Shown here: positions 1 to 9,053 of the stretch, in pieces
How positions within the stretch are numbered: the first letter of the stretch is position 1
Layout of the letters: each line of letters begins with the position of its first letter
Source of the DNA: Chloroflexota bacterium
GTDB lineage: Bacteria > Chloroflexota > Anaerolineae > Anaerolineales > Villigracilaceae
Direction: 5' to 3'
Assembly (NCBI GenBank): GCA_016213105.1
Contig: JACRBN010000021.1
Location: 30,184 to 94,183 of the forward strand
DNA length: 64,000 nucleotides
Position numbers and translations under genes: made by a program
Notes under the pieces: generated by a model
What the model saw: the letters and a program-made list of their open reading frames with translations, nothing else
Databases searched by the model: none
Told to the model about the DNA's origin: nothing

Positions 1-3000
1 TGTTCGGCCACTGACCAGCGCGGCCAGCCGCGCATCGGGCCTTGTGACATCGGCGCTTACGAGACGCAGACCATTTTATTGGCAGCCCCCGCTGGAAAGA
101 CCTACGGCCTGTGCCAAAGCTGGGAAGATGCCTGCGAACTGAGTTATGCCCTGCCCCTGGCAGCATCCGGGCAGGAGATTTGGGTCAAGGCAGGCGTCTA
201 CAAGCCCACCGGCGGCACAGACCGCGCTGCCACCTTCCAGCTCAAAGATGGCGTGGCGGTGTATGGAGGTTTTGCGGGTACAGAAACCGCCCGCGACCAG
301 CGCGGCCTTGCCGCCAATGTCACCATTCTCAGCGGCGACATTGACAACAACGATATCAACACGGATGGCAACAATGTTAATGAAACCTACGCCGATATCA
401 GCGGGAACAACTCCTACCACGTCGTGAGGGGCGCGAGCGGCGCCACCCTGGATGGGTTCATTGTCACAGGCGGCAAGGCCAATGGGGCACTTCCAGATAA
501 CCTGGGCGGTGGGATGTTCAACTGGCCTGATAGTAATCCAATCATCACAAACGTCACCTTTATTGGCAACTCAGCGCTAACTGGCGGAGGCATGGCGAAT
601 AACTGGTATAGCAGTCCGACGCTCACAAACGTTACCTTTAGCGGCAATTCGGCAATATACGGCGGCGGGATGGCCAACGACACCAGCAGCCCGACGTTAA
701 CAAACGTCACCTTCAGCGGAAACGCAGGCACCACAGCTGGCGGTGGGATGTCCAACCAGGCCAGCAGCCCAACGTTGAAGAATGTCATCATCGCCAATTC
801 CATCGGCAGCGGGGATTGTTCAGGCTCACTCAATCCAGCTTCCGCCAACAACTTGATCGAATCCACCGGAAGCTTTGCCTGCGGCTTGACGAATGGCACA
901 AACGGCAACATCATCGGTTCGGATCCCTTGCTTGGCGCTTTGGGGAATTACGGCGGTTTCACTCCCACCTTCCCGCTCCTGCCTGGCTCGCCCGCCATTG
1001 ACGCCGGCAACGCCACCGCCTGCACCACCGGCAGCGACCAGCGCGGCGTAAGCTACGTGGGAACTTGCGACATCGGCGCGTTCGAGTCGCAGGGATTCAC
1101 GCTGGTCATCACCGGCGGAAACAACCAGAGCGTTCCGCCCAATGCCCCCTTCCCCGCTCCCCTGATTGTAAGCGTCACCGCCAACGCCGCCCTCGAACCT
1201 GTGAATGGCGGTAAAGTCACCTTCACCCCGCCGGCCTCGGGCGCAAGCGCAGTTATCACGGGCAGCTCCGCCACCATCACGGACGGAGCAGCCAGCGTCG
1301 ACGCCACGGCCAACGGCACGACTGGCAGTTACACCGTCACCGCCAGCACCCGCGGCGCGGATGATGTGAACTTCTCTCTCGCAAATCAGGAGACACCGGT
1401 CATCACCTGGAGCAACCCTGCGGACATCGTCTACGGTACGACCTTGAGCGTCACGCAGTTGAATGCCACCGCGAACGTCCCTGGAACCTTCACCTACACT
1501 CCTGATACGGGCACCGTCCTGAATGCGGGCTCCCACACCCTGCACGTCGACTTCGTCCCGACGGATACGGTCAATTATGCCAACGCCTCCAAGGACGTCA
1601 GCATCACCGTCACCCAGGCCGCACCCGTCATCACCTGGAGCAATCCCGCGAACATCGTCTACGGCACAGCCTTGAGTGCCACCCAGTTGAACGCCACCGC
1701 GAACGTACCTGGCGCCTTCACCTACACCCCGGCCCTGGGCACCGTCCTGAATGTCGGCACCCACACCTTGCATGTCGACTTCGTCCCCACCGACACAGTC
1801 AACTACACCAATGCCGCCAAGGACGTCAGCATCACCGTCACGAAGGCCGCACCCGTCATCACCTGGGGCAATCCCGCGAACATCGTCTACGGCACAGCCT
1901 TGAGTGCCACCCAGTTGAACGCCACCGCGAACGTACCTGGCGCCTTCACCTACACCCCGGCCTTGGGCACAGTCCTGAATGCTGGCACCCACACCCTGCA
2001 CGTGGACTTCACCCCCACCGACACGGTCAACTACGCCAACGCCGCCAAGGACGTCAGCATCACCGTCACGAAGGCCACGCCGGTCATCACCTGGAGCAAT
2101 CCTGCGAACATCGTTTACGGCACGGCCTTGAGCGGCACGCAATTGAACGCCGCCGCCAACACGCCCGGCACCTTCACCTACACCCCCGCCTCAGGTACAG
2201 TCCTGAACATCGGCACCCACACCCTGCATGTCGACTTCGTCCCGACGGACACGGTCAACTTCACCAACGCATCGAAGGATGTCAGCATCACTGTCACCAA
2301 GGCCGCACCCGTCATCACCTGGGCCAATCCCGCCAACATCGTCTACGGCACGCCTTTGAGCGGCACGCAGTTGAACGCCAGCGCCAGCACACCCGGGACA
2401 TTCACCTACAACCCCGCCAGCGGAACCGTGCTTAATGCCGGCACTCACACCCTGCATGTCGACTTCACCCCGACCGACACGGTCAACTACACCAACGCAT
2501 CGAAGGATGTCAGCATCACCGTCACAAAGGCCGCGCCGGTCATCACCTGGGCCAATCCCGCCGACATCGACCAGGGCACGCCCTTAAGTGACACGCAGTT
2601 GAATGCCACTGCAAATGTGCCTGGAACCTTCACCTACACCCCGGCCGCAGGAGCCACCCTCTCCACGGGCACCCACACCCTGCACGTCGACTTCGTCCCA
2701 ACCGACACGGTCAACTACGCCAACGCCTCAGCGGACGTCAGCATCACCGTCATCGACCACGTCCTCTTCGCCGATGTCCCCGACGGCTACTGGGCCAGGC
2801 TCCATATCGAACGCCTCTACCTCAACCAGATCACCGGCGGTTGCGCGAACAACCCGCTCCGCTACTGCCCCACCACCAACGTCAACCGCGCCATGATGGC
2901 CGTCTTCGTCCTGCGCGCTGCCCACGGCCCGGACTTCACTCCGCCCGCCGCCACGGGTACCGTCTTCGCCGACGTTCCCGCCGACGGCTTTGCGGCCGCC

Positions 3001-3318
3001 TGGATCGAGCAGCTGGCCGCCGAGGGCATCACTGGCGGCTGCGGCGGCGGCAACTACTGCCCCACCAAGTCCGTCACCCGCGCCCAGATGGCCGTCTTCC
3101 TGGTCAAGGCCATGTACGGCACGGACTACACCCCGCCGACCGCCACAGGCACCATCTTCGGGGATGTCCCTGCCGATGGCTTCGCGGCTGCCTTCATCGA
3201 ACAACTCGTCGCGGACGGAATCACCGGCGGCTGCGGCGGCGGCAACTTCTGTCCCAACAAATACATCACCCGCGCCGAGATGGCCGTCTTCCTCGTCGCG
3301 GCTTTCAACCTGCCGTAA
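1..3318 (+). CDS. SLH-domain surface adhesin, 5' truncated by the window edge
   Basis: The frame is open from base 1, so the true start lies upstream; 1105 residues are visible. The first residues (DQRG...CDIGAYE) are the usual end of a beta-helix adhesin module. A second beta-helix module follows (about residues 100-365, repeated TNVTFSGN and GGGM strands, closing with DQRG...CDIGAFE). Then come an Ig-like segment (about 366-465), six tandem 76-residue Ig/MBG-like repeats (466-921) and three SLH motifs (922-1105). SLH motifs normally anchor proteins to cell-wall polymer, so the product is expected outside the cell. Each SLH motif carries a Cys pair (GGC...YCP), possibly a disulfide. The C-terminus closely resembles that of the protein at 59252-63619. 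The ligand is unknown. Confidence 0.9.
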   Translation, partial: CSATDQRGQPRIGPCDIGAYETQTILLAAPAGKTYGLCQSWEDACELSYALPLAASGQEIWVKAGVYKPTGGTDRAATFQLKDGVAVYGGFAGTETARDQRGLAANVTILSGDIDNNDINTDGNNVNETYADISGNNSYHVVRGASGATLDGFIVTGGKANGALPDNLGGGMFNWPDSNPIITNVTFIGNSALTGGGMANNWYSSPTLTNVTFSGNSAIYGGGMANDTSSPTLTNVTFSGNAGTTAGGGMSNQASSPTLKNVIIANSIGSGDCSGSLNPASANNLIESTGSFACGLTNGTNGNIIGSDPLLGALGNYGGFTPTFPLLPGSPAIDAGNATACTTGSDQRGVSYVGTCDIGAFESQGFTLVITGGNNQSVPPNAPFPAPLIVSVTANAALEPVNGGKVTFTPPASGASAVITGSSATITDGAASVDATANGTTGSYTVTASTRGADDVNFSLANQETPVITWSNPADIVYGTTLSVTQLNATANVPGTFTYTPDTGTVLNAGSHTLHVDFVPTDTVNYANASKDVSITVTQAAPVITWSNPANIVYGTALSATQLNATANVPGAFTYTPALGTVLNVGTHTLHVDFVPTDTVNYTNAAKDVSITVTKAAPVITWGNPANIVYGTALSATQLNATANVPGAFTYTPALGTVLNAGTHTLHVDFTPTDTVNYANAAKDVSITVTKATPVITWSNPANIVYGTALSGTQLNAAANTPGTFTYTPASGTVLNIGTHTLHVDFVPTDTVNFTNASKDVSITVTKAAPVITWANPANIVYGTPLSGTQLNASASTPGTFTYNPASGTVLNAGTHTLHVDFTPTDTVNYTNASKDVSITVTKAAPVITWANPADIDQGTPLSDTQLNATANVPGTFTYTPAAGATLSTGTHTLHVDFVPTDTVNYANASADVSITVIDHVLFADVPDGYWARLHIERLYLNQITGGCANNPLRYCPTTNVNRAMMAVFVLRAAHGPDFTPPAATGTVFADVPADGFAAAWIEQLAAEGITGGCGGGNYCPTKSVTRAQMAVFLVKAMYGTDYTPPTATGTIFGDVPADGFAAAFIEQLVADGITGGCGGGNFCPNKYITRAEMAVFLVAAFNLP
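1396..2763 (+). repeat. Six tandem 228-bp coding repeats
   Basis: Units start at 1396, 1624, 1852, 2080, 2308 and 2536. Each is exactly 228 bp and encodes 76 residues opening PVITW.NPA.I and closing DVSITV. Long stretches are identical at the DNA level, so unequal recombination or assembly collapse could change the copy number. The last unit is the most diverged (DIDQGTPLSD). Confidence 0.95.
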
Positions 3319-3369
3319 CAGGGAACTTTCCAAATATTGAGGCCTCCCGCGGGAGACCCACCACAAAGA

Positions 3370-3405
3370 AAAAACTGGCAGTCAGTGACTGCCAGTTTTT
3401 TCTTT
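3370..3405 (+). terminator. Rho-independent terminator of the SLH gene
   Basis: A perfect stem AAAACTGGCAGTCA / TGACTGCCAGTTTT with almost no loop, followed by TTTCTTTG, lies about 50 bp after the stop codon. The A-run on the left arm means it could also work for minus-strand transcripts. Confidence 0.85.
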
Positions 3406-3481
3406 GTCTGCACGACTGAATGAATTACCAGGATCTTATACAAAAAGCCTGGCGCGGGCGAAGGGTTTGTATACCGCACTC

Positions 3482-3528
3482 GGGTGAAAATGCGCTTTTT
3501 TAGAGGGTGGAAAGCGCAATTTTCACCC
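3482..3528. terminator. Long intergenic hairpin
   Basis: Left arm GGGTGAAAATGCGCTTT and right arm AAAGCGCAATTTTCACCC pair over 17 bp with one bulged A. It lies about 185 bp beyond the end of the minus-strand hydrogenase operon and may be its terminator, or a dispersed palindrome. The rest of 3319-3712 shows nothing I recognise. Confidence 0.5.
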
Positions 3529-3712
3529 GTGGGTATTAAACCTTATCACACTTTAAATTTCATGCCCATATTTGGCGATATTTGATACGAAATCCACCGT
3601 TTTGCCCGCTATATATTCGGGTCGGAAACAAAGTGTTATAACGTCTATTATATGTATCGCCATAGTAGCTGCACGGCTTCGATAAATTACAAGCCTTCAA
3701 GGCTGCGCAACT

Positions 3713-4117
3713 TCAGCTGGTTATGGCAAGTTTTTGCAGGAACGAGTCAATATCCTCGTCACTTCCATAATAGACTACGAACGATTCCTTGCTCAAGGCA
3801 GCCAATTCCCATTCATCGTTGGACATATCAATGCACTTGAACTTGCAGGACTGAACACATTGGGCGCAATAGGCGCAGCGATCAACATCGTAGCGTGCCA
3901 CAAAACGTTTCGCGGCCCGATCCAATGTGATGATTTCGAAGGCGTTGGCGGGGCAATCCTTCGAACATAAATTACAGCCGGTGCATTTGGCCGGGTCGTA
4001 GTACAACTTGCCGCGAAAACGTTCGGCGGTCTGGGGCTTTTCGAACGGATACTTCTCCGTCACGGGAGCCGTAAAAAAAGCTTTCACAATCTCCGTAAAC
4101 ATGGAACCGATTTTCAT
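3713..4117 (-). CDS. Hydrogenase ferredoxin-like subunit (NuoI/HyfH type)
   Basis: This 134-residue subunit has two 4Fe-4S motifs (CTGCNLCSKDCP and CAYCAQCVQSCKF) and is expected to carry electrons between a soluble donor or acceptor and the small subunit of the membrane hydrogenase. The start at 4117 is preferred because its ATGA overlaps the stop of the NuoH-like gene and AAAGGA lies about 10 bp upstream; an in-frame ATG at 4126 is the alternative. It is the last gene of the nine-gene operon. The length is short next to NuoI but normal for Ech/Mbh/Hyf-type polyferredoxin subunits. Confidence 0.88.
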   Translation of the reverse strand: MKIGSMFTEIVKAFFTAPVTEKYPFEKPQTAERFRGKLYYDPAKCTGCNLCSKDCPANAFEIITLDRAAKRFVARYDVDRCAYCAQCVQSCKFKCIDMSNDEWELAALSKESFVVYYGSDEDIDSFLQKLAITS

Positions 4118-5037
4118 GCCGACCATCCTTTCAACACAACCAGGATCAGGATTTGCAGGAGCGCGAGCAGGGCACCAAAACGCCACCACATGCCCACAGT
4201 TTGATCGATGCGCAGGCGTGTCAACATTGCCTGGAGCATGGCCATCAAAAGCACAATCACCAATGTTTTGAACAGGAAGAGCAGCGGATTGCCTACTCCA
4301 CCCAGGTAGAAGGCGGTCACCAGGCTGACAGCGACCACCAATTCGACCGACTTGCCGATATGGAATAAAGCCAGGCCGCGCCCGGAGTATTCAGTCAGTG
4401 CCCCGGCCACAATTTCAGTTTCGGCTTCCGGGGCGTCGAAGGGCGGTAATTCCAATTTCCCCATCAGCCCGATCAGGGCAATCAGAAAACCAACCGGCTG
4501 GGCAAAAATCATCCAGTGGCTTTCGGCATAGGCGCTGATATCTTTGATCATCCAGCTATTGGCCGCCATGGCCGGGCCAAGCAATGCCAGAAGGAAGGGC
4601 GCTTCATAAGCGAACAGTTGGGTCAATGAGCGCGTCGCGCCAATCACAGAAAAACGACTCGAGCCATTCCAGCCGGCGAGACCCATACACATGGTCAGCA
4701 GGGATAACATGTAGAGCGTGACGATCAGGTCGCCGCGAAACGAATAGACCGGAGCCAGGCCGAGGATCGGCGCATACAGAGCCGCCGTCAACGCGCCGGT
4801 CAGGGCGACAATCGGCAGGCCATAGAACAGGAAACTGTTTACGCCCAGAGGTTTGATTTCCTCCTTGGCGAGCATCTTGACGGTATCAGCCAGGGGCTGG
4901 AACCAGCGCGGCCCGATTCGGTTTTGGAAACGCGCCACCAATTTTCGGTCAACCCATTCGTAAAGCATCCCGCTCAACATGAGGGTGATGCCCGCCGGGA
5001 AGAGCATGAGTGAAAAAAGATCGGTCAGGGTGGTCAT
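4114..5037 (-). CDS. Membrane subunit of group 4 hydrogenase (NuoH/HyfC type)
   Basis: This is a 307-residue multi-spanning protein of the complex I subunit 1 family. The diagnostic cytoplasmic loop WVDRKLVARFQNRIGP is present near residue 30, with a conserved acidic PPFDAPEAETEI loop further on. In this family the subunit ties the redox module to the proton-pumping antiporter modules. It sits directly after the catalytic subunit and overlaps the ferredoxin subunit by 4 bp, consistent with translational coupling. Confidence 0.93.
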   Translation of the reverse strand: MTTLTDLFSLMLFPAGITLMLSGMLYEWVDRKLVARFQNRIGPRWFQPLADTVKMLAKEEIKPLGVNSFLFYGLPIVALTGALTAALYAPILGLAPVYSFRGDLIVTLYMLSLLTMCMGLAGWNGSSRFSVIGATRSLTQLFAYEAPFLLALLGPAMAANSWMIKDISAYAESHWMIFAQPVGFLIALIGLMGKLELPPFDAPEAETEIVAGALTEYSGRGLALFHIGKSVELVVAVSLVTAFYLGGVGNPLLFLFKTLVIVLLMAMLQAMLTRLRIDQTVGMWWRFGALLALLQILILVVLKGWSA

Positions 5038-5043
5038 CTTATC

Positions 5044-6711
5044 CTATTTCCTTTGCCCATATTTTTTAATGCCATAGGCGCGTATTTCGGGCCAGGTCAT
5101 GGTGTTGGAGCCATGCTGTCTGCGAACGGTGACCATGCGGTCATTGCACGAAAAGCAGGGATCCATACCGGCAATCAGCATCGGTACATCGGCCAGTTGA
5201 TGCCCAACGGCTTTGTTCAATACGGAAGTCCAGTTGCACAGGCTGGGCGTGCGGATTTTCAGGCGGGCTGGGCTTTCGCCGCCATTACTCTTGATGTAGT
5301 AAAAGGCTTCGCCGCGTGGCGCTTCCACCCGGCTGACGGTTTCACCGGCCGGAACCTTGCGCGGGAAACGCACGGCGATTTCTCCAGACGGCAGGTTGTC
5401 GACAATGGCGCGGATGGTAAAGCAGGTCACCAGCAATTCCTTCAGACGGACAGCACAACGCGCCTCCAGATCGCCGCGCTCGTCGGTAATCATGCTGACA
5501 GGGAATTGTTTGTAAGCCCCATAAGGCGCATCCACGCGCACATCCCGCTTCAAGCCCGAGGCGCGAGCCGTCGGCCCCAGCGCGCCAAAGCGCCTGGCCT
5601 CCTCCAGGGTCATCGTGCCGATGTTCCGTGTGCGCTGCAAAAAGGTTGTATCGGATGTGACCACGTCGAAGTAATAATTTATCCTTCCTTCAAGATACGT
5701 GAGCGCTTTATGGATCGAATCCATTTGCCCTGCGCTGATATCGTGCTTGACGCCCCCCAGGACACAGATGGAATAATTCACGCGGTTGCCGGTCAGTTCC
5801 TCGAGCAGATTCATGACCGTTTCGCGGTCGCGCCAGGAATACATAAAGAGAGTGTCGAACCCGGCTTCGTGGGCGGCGACACCCAGCCAAAGCAAATGAC
5901 TATGGATGCGTTCCAACCCGGCTACCAGTTCGCGGATGGCCAATGCGCGCTGGGGAACTTCCACCTGAGCCAGTTTTTCAACCCCCTGACAGTAGGCGCT
6001 GGTATGGGTATGCGAGCAAATCCCGCAGATACGTTCGAGCAGGTACAGGTTTTGGATCCAGTTGCGTGCTTCGGTGGCCTTTTCAATGCCGCGATGGACA
6101 TAGCCCAGCCGCATGCGCGCGCCGGTGATAATCTCGCCATCCACAGAAAATTCAAAGTGACCGGGTTCCTTGAGTGCCGGGTGCTGCGGCCCGATCGGGA
6201 CGATAAATTTATTGCCAACCCGGCCGGTTTCAGGCGTTTTGTCCGCTTCAACGAAAACAGCTTGTTCCGGTTTGAAATCTTTTCGCAGGGGATAAACACC
6301 CTCCGGCCAATCGTCTGCCAGGAACAGGCGCGACGGATCGGGTGTCCCGACCACGGTCACACCCAGCATTTCGCCCAGTTCGCGCTCGAAGAAGGAGGCC
6401 ACCGGTATCTGATCGCTGATGGATGCGATTTCAGGACGCCCCGTACGGGATAAGGGAACACGCAGGGTGGCGACCGCTGCGCCTTCGCAAAAATGATACA
6501 GCGCTTCCAGCTGGTCGGATTCCCCGCCCAGGTCCATGCCGGTAATCGTTGCCAGATACCCCCAGGAAGCCTCCGTCAATGCCCTGGTTGCCAGGACGAG
6601 ATCGCTGGCTGCAATCTGCACATCCAGGCGGTTGGTCTCGGGGTTGTTGGCGCCTTTGGTGAATGGGGCCAGAATCTCCCCGGCGCGTTGGAGTAATGTC
6701 TCGGTGGTCAT
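5044..6711 (-). CDS. [NiFe] hydrogenase group 4 large subunit with fused NuoC-like domain
   Basis: The 555-residue protein has an N-terminal 30-kDa-subunit-like domain (about 1-165) fused to a large subunit, as in HycE/HyfG. Both nickel-binding motifs are intact: RICGIC near residue 226 and DPCFSC near residue 517. Complex I NuoD lacks these cysteines, so this is a true hydrogenase catalytic subunit. A 30-residue tail follows DPCFSCNDR, with Arg-Met at the junction; HycE is cleaved by its maturation protease at an Arg-Met bond in the matching place, so processing is expected here. No protease or Hyp genes lie in the window. The start at 6711 overlaps the upstream small-subunit gene by 4 bp; a longer frame to 6912 only overlaps that gene out of frame. 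Confidence 0.93.
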   Translation of the reverse strand: MTTETLLQRAGEILAPFTKGANNPETNRLDVQIAASDLVLATRALTEASWGYLATITGMDLGGESDQLEALYHFCEGAAVATLRVPLSRTGRPEIASISDQIPVASFFERELGEMLGVTVVGTPDPSRLFLADDWPEGVYPLRKDFKPEQAVFVEADKTPETGRVGNKFIVPIGPQHPALKEPGHFEFSVDGEIITGARMRLGYVHRGIEKATEARNWIQNLYLLERICGICSHTHTSAYCQGVEKLAQVEVPQRALAIRELVAGLERIHSHLLWLGVAAHEAGFDTLFMYSWRDRETVMNLLEELTGNRVNYSICVLGGVKHDISAGQMDSIHKALTYLEGRINYYFDVVTSDTTFLQRTRNIGTMTLEEARRFGALGPTARASGLKRDVRVDAPYGAYKQFPVSMITDERGDLEARCAVRLKELLVTCFTIRAIVDNLPSGEIAVRFPRKVPAGETVSRVEAPRGEAFYYIKSNGGESPARLKIRTPSLCNWTSVLNKAVGHQLADVPMLIAGMDPCFSCNDRMVTVRRQHGSNTMTWPEIRAYGIKKYGQRK

Positions 6712-7205
6712 GCAGCCTCCTGAAGGCCAACTTCGATGGCAATGGCCGGGTGTGTGCCATTTTGGATATGGCCGAGTAATTTCACGATGCCATCGATAAT
6801 GGCCTCGGGGCGCGGCGGACAGCCCGGAATGAAAGCATCCACCGGCAGGACTTCGTTGATGTGCCCGGCGATGTTGTAACAACCCTGGAAGACCCCGCCC
6901 GAAATTCCACACGACCCGACCGCCACGACGAATTTGGGCTCGGGCATTTGCTCGTAAACACGGAGCAGCCGCTCACGAGCCTGGCGCGTAACCGGGCCGG
7001 TGCAAACCAACACGTCGGCGTGACGCGGGCTGCCGCGTAATTTGATTCCGAAGCGCTCGACGTCATAGCGGGGTGTCAGCGTGGCCAGGATTTCAATGTC
7101 GCACCCATTGCAGGAACCACTGTTGAAATGAATCGCCCAGGGCGAGTTGACACGCGCCCAGGTGGTGATGGTGGACATGAGACGATTGACATACTGTTGA
7201 TTCAT
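6708..7205 (-). CDS. [NiFe] hydrogenase small subunit (NuoB/HycG type)
   Basis: A 165-residue subunit binding the proximal 4Fe-4S cluster. The ligand cysteines are visible in GSCNGCDIE, VGSCGISGG and PGCPPRP, the pattern shared by NuoB and group 4 small subunits. It passes electrons between the NiFe site and the ferredoxin subunit. The order small then large subunit, with a 4-bp ATGA overlap, supports stoichiometric co-translation. Confidence 0.93.
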   Translation of the reverse strand: MNQQYVNRLMSTITTWARVNSPWAIHFNSGSCNGCDIEILATLTPRYDVERFGIKLRGSPRHADVLVCTGPVTRQARERLLRVYEQMPEPKFVVAVGSCGISGGVFQGCYNIAGHINEVLPVDAFIPGCPPRPEAIIDGIVKLLGHIQNGTHPAIAIEVGLQEAA

Positions 7206-7214
7206 ATCTGCCTC

Positions 7215-7529
7215 CTACCCCAGAATGAGCGCCAACAAGGTCATCATCAGGCCCCCCAGGTAAACAATGCTCAACGGCGAAAGTCCGCTGGTGCCCAGCA
7301 TCAGCACACCCAGGTGCAAAACTGCAAAGAACAGGGCGACGACAAAGAATGGCCGATACCCAGGCGCTGCCGGTTCACTATCATGTTCCTCGCCGCTGGC
7401 ATAACCGGCGACTTTTGCCGGACTGGATTTTCCACGCATTGCCGCCAGTCTGCTGCCCAGCACAAGAATGGCAACCAGGACGCCATAAATCGCAAAAGCA
7501 AATACTGGGGATAAAAGGGAGGTCTCCAT
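7215..7529 (-). CDS. Small hydrophobic NuoA-like subunit
   Basis: A 104-residue protein with three hydrophobic segments (about 8-28, 60-80, 84-103) and a charged loop YASGEEHDSEP before the second one, resembling the NuoA layout (loop with an acidic-Gly motif, then two helices). The gene sits between the antiporter-like and catalytic genes, where a NuoA-type linker is expected. The sequence match is weak, so the name rests partly on size, topology and position. Confidence 0.6.
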   Translation of the reverse strand: METSLLSPVFAFAIYGVLVAILVLGSRLAAMRGKSSPAKVAGYASGEEHDSEPAAPGYRPFFVVALFFAVLHLGVLMLGTSGLSPLSIVYLGGLMMTLLALILG

Positions 7530-7538
7530 TGCGTGCTC

Positions 7539-9053
7539 CTATTTTCCAAACATTCCCAAAAAGGCCAGGGCCGCCGGTTCGGTCAGCCCGTTCATCAGCG
7601 CGGGCCACAAACCGATGGCGACGATCGCGGCTGCCAGTGCCACAAGCGGGATCGACATGGAGACCGGGATGGAAGCGCCCTGTTCCACGACTACGCTCAC
7701 CTTGCGTCGATACAGCATATTAACCAGCGGCGCGTAATAGGCCAGCGAGAGCACACTATTGAACGCCGCGAAAATTGCCAATCCCATCAGCCAGGCATTG
7801 GAACCCTGGAAACCTGCCACAAAAATCTGCCACTTGGACATGAAGCCTGCCAGGGGCGGCAATCCGCCCAGGGCCAGCAGGGCAATGCTCAGGGTCAGGG
7901 CTGCCAGCGGATATTTCCGAGCCGCACCGGCCAGGTCGCCGATCTCAAGCGGACGGTGTATCCCGTTTTTATCCAACAGCGCGAACATCAATGCTCCCAC
8001 CGCGAAAAAGGCCAGGCCTTTCATAAGCATATGATTGAAAAGGTGGAAGGCTGCGCCCTGCGCCCCGGCCGGTTCCCCGTTAAACAAGGTGATGCCCAGG
8101 CCGATCAGGATATAGCCAATATGACTCAGGCTCGAATACGCCAACATACGCTTGATCTGGGTTTGGCGCAAGGCCATGAAATTTCCGAAGAACATATTGA
8201 GAGCGCCAAACACCAGCAACAGAACGCCCCATGAGATGGAAAACCCGCCCAGGGTGGAAAGCGCCCGCAGCATCGCCACCAGACCGGCTTCGATCACCAC
8301 CCCTGAGAGCATGGCGCTGATCCCGCTGGGAGCCTGCGAATGGGCGTCAGGCAGCCAGGTGTGCAGGGGCACAAAGGCAACCTTGACGCCAAAACCGATG
8401 ATGAACAGCGCCCCCGCCAGCGCCAATCCCAGGCCACCCGCCGCGGAAGTCGCTGCCAGCGCGCGAATCTTATCCATATCCAGTGTGCCGAACTGGCCCA
8501 AGACCAGCGAAATACCCAGGAGTACCAGCACCGACCCTATGGCGCTTTGCACGAGATATTTCATCCCAGCTTCGAGCGAAGCGGAACGCTCCCGGTAAAA
8601 CGCCACCAGCAGGTAGGAGGAAACCGCCATCGCTTCAAACCAGACCCAAAGGTTGAATAAATCGTTGGCGCAGCCCAGACCGATCATGATGCCCATGATG
8701 GCCAGCAGCATGGCATAGTATTTTTCCTCGCCGATTTCCCCGGCGATGTAAGGGCCCGAGAACAAAACCGCGAAGGTTCCCAACCCCAGCACCATGGCCG
8801 CCAGCAGGAAACTCAAGCCATCTGCCGTTAACCAGATCATCTCCAGGCCGAAGGGCAGGATTGCTTTCTGGGCAGTAAATTGTCCCAGGCTCAAAGCGAA
8901 CACCGCCCAGGTTGCCAACAGGGCCAGTAAAGCCAGGGCTTGCGCGAAGCGGAAACGAAAATTCAATCCGACCCCAAGCCGCCCGACCAGGTAGACCAAC
9001 GGCGAAACACCCAAAGGAACCGCAATCATCCACGGAAACAAGGTCGGGTTCAT
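7539..9053 (-). CDS. Proton/cation antiporter-like subunit (MrpD/NuoN type)
   Basis: This 504-residue membrane protein belongs to the proton-conducting transporter family. It shows the conserved Glu in NLWVWFEAMAVSSY and the segment KVAFVPLHTWLPDAHSQAPS followed by GISAMLSG, typical of MrpD/NuoN-like subunits. It should form one ion-translocation module. The start ATG at 9053 is chosen because it overlaps the preceding gene by 4 bp; a longer in-frame extension reads through that gene's end. Confidence 0.92.
   Translation of the reverse strand: MNPTLFPWMIAVPLGVSPLVYLVGRLGVGLNFRFRFAQALALLALLATWAVFALSLGQFTAQKAILPFGLEMIWLTADGLSFLLAAMVLGLGTFAVLFSGPYIAGEIGEEKYYAMLLAIMGIMIGLGCANDLFNLWVWFEAMAVSSYLLVAFYRERSASLEAGMKYLVQSAIGSVLVLLGISLVLGQFGTLDMDKIRALAATSAAGGLGLALAGALFIIGFGVKVAFVPLHTWLPDAHSQAPSGISAMLSGVVIEAGLVAMLRALSTLGGFSISWGVLLLVFGALNMFFGNFMALRQTQIKRMLAYSSLSHIGYILIGLGITLFNGEPAGAQGAAFHLFNHMLMKGLAFFAVGALMFALLDKNGIHRPLEIGDLAGAARKYPLAALTLSIALLALGGLPPLAGFMSKWQIFVAGFQGSNAWLMGLAIFAAFNSVLSLAYYAPLVNMLYRRKVSVVVEQGASIPVSMSIPLVALAAAIVAIGLWPALMNGLTEPAALAFLGMFGK

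Noticed and set aside
826..2142. Long open frame on the minus strand opposite the SLH repeats
   Set aside because: It mirrors the 228-bp repeats, has Gly/Asp/Val-rich low-complexity sequence and no family resemblance; it is a shadow of the plus-strand gene.
3607..3643. ModE-type operator (CGCTATATA and TATAACG halves)
   Set aside because: The halves are about 20 bp apart instead of the short fixed gap of ModE sites, and the place is downstream of the hydrogenase operon, not at a promoter.
6712..6912. N-terminal extension of the hydrogenase large subunit
   Set aside because: The extra residues lie in the overlapping small-subunit gene in another frame and are not protein-like; the ATG at 6711 has the usual 4-bp overlap.
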